Origin: Nostoc sp. GT001
GTDB lineage: Bacteria > Cyanobacteriota > Cyanobacteriia > Cyanobacteriales > Nostocaceae
Length of the DNA stretch: 64,000 bases
Direction: 5' to 3'
Assembly: GCF_030382115.1 (NCBI RefSeq)
Contig: NZ_JAUDRJ010000003.1
Coordinates: forward strand, 5,178,603 to 5,242,602
Position numbers and translations under genes: made by a program
Shown: positions 25,004 through 34,350 of the stretch, piece by piece
How positions within the stretch are numbered: the stretch's first letter is position 1
Layout: each line of letters opens with the position of its first letter
Notes under the pieces: model-generated
What the model was told of the DNA's origin: nothing
What the model saw: only the letters and a program-made list of their open reading frames with translations
The model's database searches: none

Positions 25004-25723
25004 ATGCACCGTTCTGCACCCTATCAACCTTTGTTGTTGCGAATTCTTCACGGCTTAAGTGGAATTTTAGTTATCGCGGCAATCATTACCGGATTTCTGG
25101 TTTACAACACATACGATCGCCGATTTGGTAAAATATCATTTCCTCAAATTGCCGATATTCAAGGCATTCACGGCACTTTTGCATTATGTTTCTTGCTTGT
25201 TCTGCCAGCTTTTGCCCTCTATAGCTTTCATTCTGGACAAAAACGCCTAGTTCAATCTGATTCTTTGCGGCAACTAACCCAGGTTGGCAAGCCGATTTGG
25301 TGGGTTAGTTTGCAACGTCTAGCAAATACTCTCATGCTCATCGCCGCTATTTTGGCTGTGAACTCTGGCAGGATGATGAAGGAAGAATGGCTTCCAGCAG
25401 GGCAGCTAGATCATATTTGGTACTCCCTCCATCTTAGTGGCTGGGTTGTGATGGTTTGCTGTGTGGCAATTCATGTTTTGATGTCTATCAAGGTGGGTGG
25501 TGCGCCGTTGTTACTTTCAATGCTTTCATGGAAGTTTCGCCCAGAAGATAGCCCTGCTAAATGGTCTAGTCGTTTTCGTGGTTGGTTGACTAGCTTACAA
25601 GCTAACTTTGGTGCGGTAATGAATAATTTTATGCAAAACAATTTTTACCTCAGAATTATTGAGGTGATTGTGCTGGGTGGAATTCTGACAGCGTTTGTCT
25701 TACCTATATTTTTTCCTGGTTAG
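25004..25723 (+). CDS. cytochrome b561-like membrane protein
   Basis: This four-helix membrane cytochrome b protein (239 residues) is related to the cytochrome b561/Ni-Fe-hydrogenase cytochrome b group and transfers electrons across or to the membrane. Heme-ligand histidines sit on helices: H16, H56, H143 and H157, fitting two b hemes. A fifth helix lies at the C-terminus (IIEVIVLGGILTAFVLPIFF). It is encoded just upstream of an hli gene that has its own HLR1 site. Electron donor and acceptor are unknown. Confidence 0.8.
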   Translation: MHRSAPYQPLLLRILHGLSGILVIAAIITGFLVYNTYDRRFGKISFPQIADIQGIHGTFALCFLLVLPAFALYSFHSGQKRLVQSDSLRQLTQVGKPIWWVSLQRLANTLMLIAAILAVNSGRMMKEEWLPAGQLDHIWYSLHLSGWVVMVCCVAIHVLMSIKVGGAPLLLSMLSWKFRPEDSPAKWSSRFRGWLTSLQANFGAVMNNFMQNNFYLRIIEVIVLGGILTAFVLPIFFPG

Positions 25724-25854
25724 GTAATTGGCTGTTGCTGCCTAGCTTGCCGCCGTAAGTATCGCAAACCTACTAACACAAAACTACGCATACGCAATAT
25801 ATACTCACTAACTAATTTTTGCCTTGATTTTATGTTGCATTCTCTTAAAAATCT

Positions 25855-25870
25855 GTTACATTACTTTACA
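25855..25870 (+). promoter_or_regulatory. HLR1 element (RpaB-binding site) of the hli gene
   Basis: GTTACATTACTTTACA matches the HLR1 consensus (G/T)TTACA(T/A)(T/A)NN(T/G)TTACA, missing only the final A/T. A further GTTACA half-site lies at 25884-25889. The element is 44 bases upstream of the hli start. RpaB binds such sites and represses or activates light-responsive genes, which fits this gene. Confidence 0.7.
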
Positions 25871-25913
25871 GGCAGTGATAACTGTTACAACATAAAAGCT
25901 CGGAGTATTATTT

Positions 25914-26093
25914 ATGGCAGACGTTAAGAAGACTACGCCTTCGGTTTCAGAAGATCCTAATGCTTTGCGCTGGGGCTTCACTCCTCAGAGCGAAAATTGG
26001 AACGGTCGTTTTGCAATGATTGGTTTTTTATCTGCTGTTGCACTTGAAGTGTTTTCTGGTCAAGGGATTTTACACTTCTGGGGCATCCTTTAA
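25914..26093 (+). CDS. hli: high-light-inducible protein (HLIP/Scp)
   Basis: This 59-residue single-helix member of the chlorophyll a/b-binding family binds chlorophyll and carotenoids and protects chlorophyll and photosystem II assembly intermediates. The hallmark [12 protein letters not shown] is present and begins the membrane helix, which runs through [22 protein letters not shown] (25902-25905) precedes the ATG by 8 bases. An HLR1 site lies upstream and a strong terminator follows at 26117-26170, so it is probably a monocistronic, light-stress-regulated gene. Confidence 0.92.
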   Translation: MADVKKTTPSVSEDPNALRWGFTPQSENWNGRFAMIGFLSAVALEVFSGQGILHFWGIL

Positions 26094-26116
26094 ATTTAAA
26101 CGTTTTTACCTTCATT

Positions 26117-26170
26117 AGATTATGAGGCAAGGCGGGGATTCGCAAAATCTTCTGCCTTGCCTCGTAATCT
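26117..26170. terminator. bidirectional terminator hairpin after hli
   Basis: AGATTA-T-GAGGCAAGGC (26117-26133) pairs with GCCTTGCCTC-G-TAATCT (26154-26170): 17 positions with one T-G mismatch, loop of 20 bases. It serves convergent hli and the 363-residue gene. Confidence 0.7.
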
Positions 26171-26195
26171 CAAGAATTAAAAAAGTTGCTAGCAT

Positions 26196-27287
26196 CTAGC
26201 GTGATGAGCGAAATATTACACGCCCTGGAAATTCTTCTTGATTAATTCGCGCATAAACTCGAAGACAAGTTAAGACTTCGCCAGGAATACCACCACAGTC
26301 AAGTTGTAAGTCATCCTTAGATGAAGCGCAGACATCCGCATAAAGTCCCGATAATTGGCGAATTCGCACTTCATTACCTGCATTAATAGCCTCATCAGCG
26401 ACTTTCTTCAGGATGCGGCGTGATTCATGTTGTAGCTTTCCCCACCAAGAATAGCGTTCAGCGGGTGGTACAAATATTAGGGAATGTATAGCCTCGTCCA
26501 TATCAATCCAGGTACGGAGGATTGATAGGGGATCAGTGTTTTTCTCTGCTTTCTGGGTGCGTTGGAAGCGATCGCTTAAAGCATCAATATATTGATCGCG
26601 CTGTTCTGGTTTGGAGTGTAAGGAAATAACATCGAAGCTAAAAACGCTCTTTAAAGCATGATGTAAATCTGGGTCTATTTCAATAAAATTCATATATAAA
26701 AATAGGAATGCTGCTGGTAAATCGGATGCATTCCCTTGGATAATTTGAGAATTGGAAAGTGCTTGTTGATACAAGGTCAATCCCTGAGTTTGAACAGTAC
26801 CACTAAGTCCGGGGTAGATAATTTCGTCGCGGATAAAGGGAAGTTGATAAAGGTTAGAATTATCTGCGATCGCACCAACTTCTTGAGCTAAATCTAAGGT
26901 GCGTTGTTGCCAAGATGCAGCTAAGTCCTCTGGGACTCGTAGCAGTTTGCGTTGAATCTCATTCCACAAATCTGAGTCTGTTTGGCTTTGCAGTTGGGAA
27001 TTACCCAGATAATAACTGAGTTCTGAGTCAGAATTAAAAGCTTCTCGAAGGTGATTTAGTTTTAACTCATCTGGCGGATCTTCCCAACCAGTATTTTGCT
27101 GTGGCGGTGCAGGTTGTAAGAGGTTATGAAGTTCTTGCAACACATCATCGCATATTTTAGATCCTGGATCTAGTGGAAATTCAGCGCGAGCCTGATTTAA
27201 ACTAGCCTCTAGTCCATACAAACTAAACCGCAGTAATCGGGCTAACTCCGAGTTTTCTATCTCTAATAATTGACGCAAGTGCTGCAT
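26196..27287 (-). CDS. protein of unknown function beside the Hsp70-like gene
   Basis: This is a soluble protein of 363 residues with no recognised domain. It appears mainly helical and Gln/Leu-rich, with a segment GWEDPPDELKLNHLREAFNS near 66 and a well-packed C-terminal part (LIFVPPAERYSWWGKLQHES). A canonical Shine-Dalgarno GGAGGTGA stands directly before the ATG at 27287, so the frame's TTG at 27302 is not the start. It follows the 995-residue Hsp70-like gene in the same direction, 140 bases away, and is likely the third component of a dynamin-Hsp70 module. Confidence 0.75.
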   Translation of the reverse strand: MQHLRQLLEIENSELARLLRFSLYGLEASLNQARAEFPLDPGSKICDDVLQELHNLLQPAPPQQNTGWEDPPDELKLNHLREAFNSDSELSYYLGNSQLQSQTDSDLWNEIQRKLLRVPEDLAASWQQRTLDLAQEVGAIADNSNLYQLPFIRDEIIYPGLSGTVQTQGLTLYQQALSNSQIIQGNASDLPAAFLFLYMNFIEIDPDLHHALKSVFSFDVISLHSKPEQRDQYIDALSDRFQRTQKAEKNTDPLSILRTWIDMDEAIHSLIFVPPAERYSWWGKLQHESRRILKKVADEAINAGNEVRIRQLSGLYADVCASSKDDLQLDCGGIPGEVLTCLRVYARINQEEFPGRVIFRSSR

Positions 27288-27319
27288 AAATATCACCTCC
27301 AAAGCGAATAAAACTTGGC

Positions 27320-27425
27320 AAACCTCCGCGCACCTTTGCGTTTACTCCGCGCCCCTTTGCGTTTAAAAATCTTCATTTTTTTTCAACGCAGAGGAACGCA
27401 AAGGTAAGCGCAGAGGAACGCAGAG
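27320..27425. repeat. interspersed inverted repeat
   Basis: Inverted copies of the TTTGCGTT...AACGCAAAGG family, related to the repeat at 1257-1390, fill the gap between the Hsp70-like gene and its downstream partner. Confidence 0.6.
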
Positions 27426-27427
27426 GT

Positions 27428-30415
27428 TTAATGTATGCCGCAAAAGGGATCGCGTTCTTTGTCAACTTCATTAGGTTGCAATTCTAATTCAGCACGGTAA
27501 ACACATCCTTCTTCTTTCAGGCATTCTTGATTTTGTGATGTCCAGTAAGGGACTTCACCAGCGTGCATCCTTAGAATACCTCGATCGTCAAGAGTTACAC
27601 GATATTGGCAAGGGTAATCTGTGGTTACATCTGGTTTACTGAGTGCGCCAATTCTTATCCATTTTTTGCTGTTGGTTTCGGCATCTGTTTGATAGACATA
27701 GAAGGTGTGCTGGCCAGTTTGTGGGAATGGAGGTAAAGGATTACTAATTAACCCAATTCCTGGTTGTGTCACACCATCGCGGAGATAGTGAAATTTGTGA
27801 AACGTTTTACTACCATCATTTCCGACTTCAAATACGAGATGATAGGCATCTGGTTGATCGACGGTTGCGGACTCAATCACATTGACGGCAATATCACCAT
27901 CATTTAAGTCTTTATTGAAGCGTTCTACAGCAATATTCCAGTTTAATTTACCATCAGCAAATAGCGCTGAAGTTTCTGAAACTACCGATTCTAAATCAAT
28001 ACCAGAAATATCAATCAAATAATGGGGATTTCCTTGACAAAGCAATACGTTAAATTCGAGGGTTTGGTCAATCTCAAACTGGACTTTTATTTTTTTCAGA
28101 AATTCTACTTCTAGCATTTCCAGTTGATTCATGAGGTTTTTGCCGTCAAAGCTTCCCCATAGTCGTAAATCCCCCTCTTCGTAATCTTGACGATAGATAA
28201 TATTAGTTAATTGTATACCTTGCCAATGAGTACGAACTTTGGCGACAGTTTCCCAAGGTGCGAGTTGATAGAGTTCTTGTCCAGCTTTGAATATAGTTAG
28301 TAAATCGTTGCTTTGGGTTTTGCGTTTGAAGTTGCAGGGCAAATAATAAAATAGGTTTTTAACATCAATTTCTAGCTGGTTGGCTCCCTTACGCAGCAAG
28401 CTTTTAGACTCTTCTGGATCGAATCTCAATCTTCGTAGCTTTTCGGCATAGCAAGCCCCGGCGGAGGTGGCTAGCTTAGTAAATTCCAACACAAAGGTAA
28501 TCCGTTCTGGATTCCAGACAAAATATGGAGATTTACTAAATTCTTGGTAAATTTGGCGCTGTACTATGTCTAAATTACAAGTTTTCCCAGACAAAATTAA
28601 CCAATCAACTTTTTGGGAATTCCAAGAATCTTTGGTAAGATCATCGGGACGTAATCGACTTTCCATTAATCCTTTGGCAATTCCGATCGCTTCTTTAATT
28701 CCAGATGCAGCTGCTCGTTCAAATTGTTGGTTATCTAGGGTGACGCAGATGTTATTTGGATCTTTGACTTGCAATTTAACGGCGCTTTGGGTAAGCAATT
28801 CGGAAATTTGCTGCTCAGAAAGTGTGAAGGTTAATAGAGAATTCTCTGTTGGTGGCTTTTGCCCAAGTTTAAGTTTAGCTGCTTCTGCATAATCCCAGAG
28901 AATATAAAATGATTGTAGGCGTTGAGGTGCTTGTTGCCAACGGGTGGGCAATATTTTATCGGCAGTATCTAGAGCGTCTTTGTAAGAAATATCCCCTTCA
29001 GGATTCTCTCTGTCTAGACATTTGAAAAGACTGCCAGTTTTGAATTTGCCTTGTTCTAAGAAGCGCTCGTTTATCTCAGAGTTAATTAAATCTTCTAACT
29101 TTTCGTTTTCTATATTACCTGTTGTTACTGCTGCCAATAAAAAGTCTGCGATCGCAACTTTTAATAATCTAAAAATTCGCAGTGTAATTAACTCACCACC
29201 TAGCTGTAAATGGCCGGATGAACCTAATAGTTTGGGAGTAAGTTTATAGTAACGTCCTCCTAAACCTCGGTCTTCATAATCAGCAAAAGCTGGGGTTTTA
29301 TCTTCTAGAGTCAGTTCGATTAAAGCTAAGTCTGTGGTTCCCCCGCCAATATCCAATACGAGGACATTTTGTGACCATTTATTTCCTACTTGGCGACAAC
29401 GGGTTTTGAATGACTCGATACCAATGTTGAGATTACCGCCAAATTCTCGCCATAAAAAGAATATTGCTACAGAAACGGCTTCATCATAAGCAGTTTGTAC
29501 ATCGTCGATCCCCAACTGCTCAACTAATTCCCTAACTTCCTTACGAACAACTGGAGGGGCGACTGTTGGGTAAGTGACAACTGCTGTTAAAAAATCTCCT
29601 TCCGAAAATCTGCGTCGTGCGTGTTGGCGGTAGTCTTCAGTTAACTCGATTAAATGCGCCCAAGCAGATTGGATTAACTGGTTAGCGGTAATTGTTTCTT
29701 CTTCGCCATCTAAAATAACTGAAAACGATCGCTCCTGACCAAAATAGCGTTTGGGTGAATGGTGAAACCTGCTGATGATTTCCTTTAAAGAACCGCTTGT
29801 ACCTTGAGCGATCGCTTTTTTTCGGTTATCTCTAGCTTCCCTTCCCATCCGCAGTTTTAGATCCCCTAAGTGCGAAATTTCCGACTCGCTGGGAATTTCT
29901 GTATCGCGGCGATCGATATCTAGCACAACTGGGATCAGATTTTGCGATTCTAGGGTAGGGACGCGGAACACCTCATGATAAATTTGGTAAAGTTTTTTGC
30001 TGACAGCACGGCGGAATCTCTCGCTGTTCCCTAAAGAAAGTTCAATTTGGCGAATTGCTTCCAAAAATCGCTCTTTATTATCACTTTCAAATACTTCACT
30101 CAATCTGCTGGGTTCTATCTCCAAATTTTTGCTAATCTCTGTGATAAACTTTGCCCAATCATCAGCGCTGACATCCGGTAAAGCTACGGAGGCGGGAGAA
30201 CTGAGCCAGTGCGATAAGCGATCGCGTAACCGAATTTCTTGTTCCTTGGGTAAAATTTCTGCGATCGGTACTTCAATTGGATCGAAAAGTGTAACTGTGG
30301 AATTCGACGTACCAAAATCTAAAGCAAACCATCCTGGAAATCTTTTTTGTTGTTTCTCGCTTGGTTCGCGATCGCTATAGTTATTCAATTGGAAAGGGTT
30401 CATTATAGTATTCAC
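27428..30415 (-). CDS. large Hsp70/actin-fold ATPase, SrfB-like
   Basis: This is a very large Hsp70-type ATPase of 995 residues. Phosphate-binding motif 1 reads ALDFGTSNSTVTLFD (31-45), motif 2 reads VLVLDIGGGTTDLALIEL (351-368), and the adenosine motif is near VDWLILSGKTCN (about 605). Ordinary DnaK is about 640 residues, and here a long insert and a C-terminal beta-rich extension are added. The size and architecture recall SrfB-type proteins, which are found with a large GTPase-like partner. Upstream in the same direction is a dynamin-like GTPase and downstream an unknown protein. The frame opens at GTG 30415, with ATG at 30403. The role is probably chaperone-like remodelling; function is unknown. 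Confidence 0.85.
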   Translation of the reverse strand: MNTIMNPFQLNNYSDREPSEKQQKRFPGWFALDFGTSNSTVTLFDPIEVPIAEILPKEQEIRLRDRLSHWLSSPASVALPDVSADDWAKFITEISKNLEIEPSRLSEVFESDNKERFLEAIRQIELSLGNSERFRRAVSKKLYQIYHEVFRVPTLESQNLIPVVLDIDRRDTEIPSESEISHLGDLKLRMGREARDNRKKAIAQGTSGSLKEIISRFHHSPKRYFGQERSFSVILDGEEETITANQLIQSAWAHLIELTEDYRQHARRRFSEGDFLTAVVTYPTVAPPVVRKEVRELVEQLGIDDVQTAYDEAVSVAIFFLWREFGGNLNIGIESFKTRCRQVGNKWSQNVLVLDIGGGTTDLALIELTLEDKTPAFADYEDRGLGGRYYKLTPKLLGSSGHLQLGGELITLRIFRLLKVAIADFLLAAVTTGNIENEKLEDLINSEINERFLEQGKFKTGSLFKCLDRENPEGDISYKDALDTADKILPTRWQQAPQRLQSFYILWDYAEAAKLKLGQKPPTENSLLTFTLSEQQISELLTQSAVKLQVKDPNNICVTLDNQQFERAAASGIKEAIGIAKGLMESRLRPDDLTKDSWNSQKVDWLILSGKTCNLDIVQRQIYQEFSKSPYFVWNPERITFVLEFTKLATSAGACYAEKLRRLRFDPEESKSLLRKGANQLEIDVKNLFYYLPCNFKRKTQSNDLLTIFKAGQELYQLAPWETVAKVRTHWQGIQLTNIIYRQDYEEGDLRLWGSFDGKNLMNQLEMLEVEFLKKIKVQFEIDQTLEFNVLLCQGNPHYLIDISGIDLESVVSETSALFADGKLNWNIAVERFNKDLNDGDIAVNVIESATVDQPDAYHLVFEVGNDGSKTFHKFHYLRDGVTQPGIGLISNPLPPFPQTGQHTFYVYQTDAETNSKKWIRIGALSKPDVTTDYPCQYRVTLDDRGILRMHAGEVPYWTSQNQECLKEEGCVYRAELELQPNEVDKERDPFCGIH

Positions 30416-30621
30416 TTTCTGTTGTTTATTTTATAGCTGGCTAAAAACTGTAATATTGCATTATAAAATTACAAATTCAGAGAATCCTTGGTCTTGTACC
30501 ATTGATTCTCTTTAGCACTGGCTTTTTTATTTGGCGCGATATCTACGTTGGGCTTCGCTTTTATATAAAAGGATGTAGGCGTAGCCCAAACTAGGCATTG
30601 CTATGAAAATTACGGCAGTTA

Positions 30622-30942
30622 CTAAGTTGATGTTGAAGACTCTTGCTCAGTTGCAAGTCTTACTTGTTCTACTTGTTCGATAGTTAAATCAAGTAACTGG
30701 GCAACCTCTTCTATCGAAATACCATAATCTAAGAACCGAGGTATAAGTTCAAGTTTTGCTTGTTCTCGTCCTTTTTCTCGTATTTCTTCTAGTGCTTGTT
30801 TTAATCCTTCTTGTCGTCCTTCTTCTTTAGCTTCTCGATAAACCCTAGTTTCTTGTAACGTAATTTCAAACATCGCCTCTACCTCTTCACGACTTAGGTT
30901 TGAAAATTTATAAACAGCATAAGCGTAGTCCGCCGTAGGCAT
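30622..30942 (-). pseudogene. truncated duplicate of the Rpn/DUF2887 gene, C-terminal part only
   Basis: A 106-codon frame encodes only the C-terminal helical region of the neighbouring 266-residue gene. YKFSNLSREEVEAMFEI, ETRVYREAKEEGRQEG and LIPRFLDYGISIEEVAQLLDLTIEQVEQVRLA closely match its residues 191-266. The N-terminal PD-(D/E)XK part is missing. Its ATG and first dozen codons (ATGCCTACGGCGGACTACGC) come from a dispersed repeat. It is probably a partial tandem duplication and may still be translated as an extra oligomerisation tail. Confidence 0.7.
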
Positions 30943-30950
30943 CGTTGCGA

Positions 30951-31751
30951 TTACTCAGCGGCAAGTCTTACTTGTTCGATGGTTAAATTCAGTAATTGGG
31001 CAACCTCTTCCATCGACATACCACGAGCTAAGAACTGAGGTACAAGTTCAAGTTTTACTTGTTCTCGTCCTCGTTGTATTCCTTGTTCTAGTCCCTCTTG
31101 TTTAGCTTCTTGATAAACCCTAGTTTCTTCTAACTTAACTCCTAACATTGCCTCTACCTCTTCACGACTTAAGTTTGCGAATTTATAAACTGCAATTGTT
31201 GTGATTACATCTATTATCTCCTTCTTAGCCAAAACAGTTATCTGCTCTTGTTGCACCCGCTCAATTAAACGTTTCGCTTCCTGAACCATTTGAGTCTCTG
31301 AGGCAATAGTCAACAGCATCAAACTGATACCTACTTTGTACTCATCAGGACTACCTAACTCATCTAAATAAATTCGTTGTACTTGAGAACTGTTCAGTAA
31401 CGATCTATGAATAGTGGTGTTTTCCGGTTCCAAGCTGCGAGACTGTAAAATAATTACCCCGTACCAGTCATCGTAAAGCGATGGGTTACGATACATATAC
31501 AGCATGGATTCGGAGAAAAACCGATGGTACAGTAACTCATCCTTTTGGAATTGTACCTCAGCAAAAAAGATCGTCTGAGATGTTGCATCCGGTGGAGGTA
31601 AAAATACCCCATCAATCCGAAATGTTGGTTCTTTAACTTCAACTGATTCAAAGCGATAGCTAGCAGCTTCAGGCGGTGGTTGTTCTACTAACTCAAAAAA
31701 CAATCCTGGGATACGCTTAAAAATTGTATAAAAAATTGCATCACGTCTCAC
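30951..31751 (-). CDS. Rpn/DUF2887-family PD-(D/E)XK nuclease-like protein
   Basis: This 266-residue protein of the Rpn recombination-promoting nuclease/DUF2887 group is common in cyanobacteria. The PD-(D/E)XK-type core is visible: RIDGVFLPP supplies the Asp and FFAEVQFQ the Glu-x-Gln. A coiled, charged C-terminus with the repeated LSREEVEAML and MEEVAQLLNLTIEQVRLA follows. GTG start with GAGGAT upstream. It sits between the dynamin-like and Hsp70-like genes on the same strand, 31 bases after the former, so it probably inserted into that module. Nuclease activity is a family prediction. Confidence 0.8.
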   Translation of the reverse strand: MRRDAIFYTIFKRIPGLFFELVEQPPPEAASYRFESVEVKEPTFRIDGVFLPPPDATSQTIFFAEVQFQKDELLYHRFFSESMLYMYRNPSLYDDWYGVIILQSRSLEPENTTIHRSLLNSSQVQRIYLDELGSPDEYKVGISLMLLTIASETQMVQEAKRLIERVQQEQITVLAKKEIIDVITTIAVYKFANLSREEVEAMLGVKLEETRVYQEAKQEGLEQGIQRGREQVKLELVPQFLARGMSMEEVAQLLNLTIEQVRLAAE

Positions 31752-31782
31752 AAATATATCCTCATATCTCTATGCGATCGCG

Positions 31783-34350
31783 TCATCTCAAATCCAAATC
31801 GTCTGAGGGAGAAACAGCCGCCATTTCAGAAATAATTTGCAACCAAGTAGGAATTTGGATCTCAGATGGCAATTCTCCAGCCGCCAAATATCTTAGCAAA
31901 GTTTCTTTTTTGGAAAGGTTTTGCAGACTAGGAATAATTTGATCTAAAATGCCTTCTAGTTCGTAATTAATTTGCTGATTAACTTCACTGACATACTGCA
32001 CAAGATGAAGGCTGGCGCTAGCAGTAATTTCATCTCGCAGTCGCAGTACTAAAAGTTGGTGATTGCTCGATCTGGGTAAGCCTTGGCTTTTCTCTGGTGC
32101 CCAATCAAAGATTTGACCGACGTTGTGTTTATCGTCTTGACGTGCTAGAGGAAAGATAATTTCGGGTGCAACGGTTTTGTCTTTACTACTGATTTCAGCG
32201 ATAATTGCTTCTTTCCATTCGTTAGGGTCGCATCCTAGTAATAATTTATAAAAGAGATCGGCATCTTCAAAACCAAATTTTTCTTCGATTTCTTGTTCCA
32301 TTTCTGAGTGGAAAAATGCCTGCAATTGTTCGCGTTCTGGGGCTATATAATTTGATAATTGGCTCAACAAATCTACCACGGCTTGCTGGATGCGATCGCG
32401 GGCAAAATCTTCTACTTCTTTAACGGTTTTCTCAAATACTGGATAAAAATCATCACTCTTAGTCGGAAGGGAAGTATTTACGCGGTTTCCCCGATCGAAT
32501 AATTTCCCAGCTGCACCTTTAGATTCTGCCAGAGCGATCGCTCCATTATTAGCTTTGTTGAAGAGTAGAGTCCACTGGTTCCAATTAAGTATTCTAAAGG
32601 TGAGTTCGTCTTTTACTACATCGCTGACAACAACACCGCGCCGATCTTTGAGTGGTTCTTTGCCGATATCTTTTTGAAAATTTCTGTAAATTTTATCTAA
32701 GCTTTCGACCACAAAGCGCAATTCTATAAAAGCCGGACTATCGCCTGTGGGGATACCTTGCTCGTGAATTTCATCTATGATGTCTTTCAAGTGATCTTGT
32801 TGCTGACTCACCACATCAGCAGCTCTTTTGGTATCTTCATGCAGTTGCTTCAAACCATGAGTAGCTACGTGAGTTTGAATCAATTCGCGCAGCTTACTAA
32901 GTCCGCCATCTTGACTAAAGTAACCCAACTGTCTACCCAAATAGCTACGGGTATTAGATTCTATCAGCCGTTCACTTAATAGCTCCCATTTCTGTTGTAG
33001 CCGTTTAGACCTGTCTAGGTAATCAGGATAGTCTAGGTTAGCCAAAAATTCTGGTGAGCCAGCTTTGACTTTACTAGAACGTTTTGCCAATTCAGCTAAT
33101 CCCAATAGTGGCGACAGTAAAACGATGCGGTCTTTTTGAGTTGTAAACGCAGCTGCACCGTCAATGGTAGTTTGCAGAACTTTGAGTTTTTGGAGAACCG
33201 TTTCCTCTTCTAAATGGCTATCTTCAATCAGATGGTCAAGTTCTCTTTCGCCACCCTCACTGTCTAGAGGTAGTTGATCGAAACGACCCACACCGACGAG
33301 AATTAAATCTTTCAGGTCTTGTCCCGGTCGCTGCTGCTGCATCATGGTGAAGATTTTATTGGCGCGATCGCTTCCGGGAGATTTACCATTTAGCAATACC
33401 AAAATTGTCTGTACTTCTGCCAATTCCCGCAGTGACAAGAAGGTATCCCTAGCCCCGGAATTAGCAGCCCCCAATCCGGGAAAATCAATGAGAATAAATT
33501 TAGCTGCGTCTGCAAAATCCCAAATTTCCCGTGAGATTTTGACATCGATATCGACGCGGCGGATTAGTGGAAAGCTGTTTTGCAATAACTTTGTTGGTAG
33601 CCTCTGGGGTGGACTGGGTAATCTAATGTGCGCTGGCGGTAGATCCTCAAATTTCAGAGTTTGGATTGCCATTGGCTGCTCGACTAGCTGTAGCCCCTCG
33701 CGGGCGGTGATAGCATCAATCTGGTAGTGCCCACCACACATAACTTCCCCATAAGCTTGATAAGCCCGCAGGAATAATACCAACTCTCGGAGTAAATAAC
33801 GCAGTTCTAAATTGTTACTGCTATTCCATGCTTCTTCACACCAGCCAATAATATCTGTGCCAGAGTTGAGTTTCGATACTGGTATCGGAGGAAGCCCCGC
33901 TGCTGTTGTTCGTTTATTGGCTTCCCCTAGCATGAAGCGTAGACACTCATGTACGCCTTCGTGAGAAAGATATTCTACCGTAAAGTTACTTAATTGCGTC
34001 GTTGTAAAATCGTCTTGCGGAATAATATGTATGGCGGTAACATTACCTGTAGTGGGGTTTTCACTAACTGGCAAAGCATCTGCATATCCAATTAGACTGC
34101 CTAAAAGTAAGGTTTTTCCACTACTAAATTCTCCCATCACACCAATTTTGACAGGCGAAGTTGCCAGGTCTACAGTTTTCTGGGCAGCCGATCGCAAACG
34201 AAGAAGACAGTCATCAAGACTAGCTGGAACCCAATCTTCTTCTTTAGAAGGGTACTGGGGCACAGAATCTATCTTTCGGAGGATGAATTCGCCGTACTCC
34301 TTAAAACGGCCCAGTTTATCTGGTTCCATAAAGTAGTTTCCGCCTAACAT
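31783..34350 (-). CDS. dynamin-like GTPase
   Basis: This is a large GTPase of 855 residues with dynamin-superfamily features. The P-loop is GEFSSGKT (73-80), switch II reads LIDFPGLGAANSG (287-299), and G4 appears as VGVGRFDQ near 355. An extended helical stalk of about 450 residues follows, with coiled-coil segments. Bacterial dynamins remodel or tether membranes or, in defence contexts, act in phage-triggered responses. It is first in a minus-strand module with an Hsp70-like ATPase and an unknown protein, with an Rpn gene inserted. No transmembrane helix is obvious. Confidence 0.85.
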   Translation of the reverse strand: MLGGNYFMEPDKLGRFKEYGEFILRKIDSVPQYPSKEEDWVPASLDDCLLRLRSAAQKTVDLATSPVKIGVMGEFSSGKTLLLGSLIGYADALPVSENPTTGNVTAIHIIPQDDFTTTQLSNFTVEYLSHEGVHECLRFMLGEANKRTTAAGLPPIPVSKLNSGTDIIGWCEEAWNSSNNLELRYLLRELVLFLRAYQAYGEVMCGGHYQIDAITAREGLQLVEQPMAIQTLKFEDLPPAHIRLPSPPQRLPTKLLQNSFPLIRRVDIDVKISREIWDFADAAKFILIDFPGLGAANSGARDTFLSLRELAEVQTILVLLNGKSPGSDRANKIFTMMQQQRPGQDLKDLILVGVGRFDQLPLDSEGGERELDHLIEDSHLEEETVLQKLKVLQTTIDGAAAFTTQKDRIVLLSPLLGLAELAKRSSKVKAGSPEFLANLDYPDYLDRSKRLQQKWELLSERLIESNTRSYLGRQLGYFSQDGGLSKLRELIQTHVATHGLKQLHEDTKRAADVVSQQQDHLKDIIDEIHEQGIPTGDSPAFIELRFVVESLDKIYRNFQKDIGKEPLKDRRGVVVSDVVKDELTFRILNWNQWTLLFNKANNGAIALAESKGAAGKLFDRGNRVNTSLPTKSDDFYPVFEKTVKEVEDFARDRIQQAVVDLLSQLSNYIAPEREQLQAFFHSEMEQEIEEKFGFEDADLFYKLLLGCDPNEWKEAIIAEISSKDKTVAPEIIFPLARQDDKHNVGQIFDWAPEKSQGLPRSSNHQLLVLRLRDEITASASLHLVQYVSEVNQQINYELEGILDQIIPSLQNLSKKETLLRYLAAGELPSEIQIPTWLQIISEMAAVSPSDDLDLR

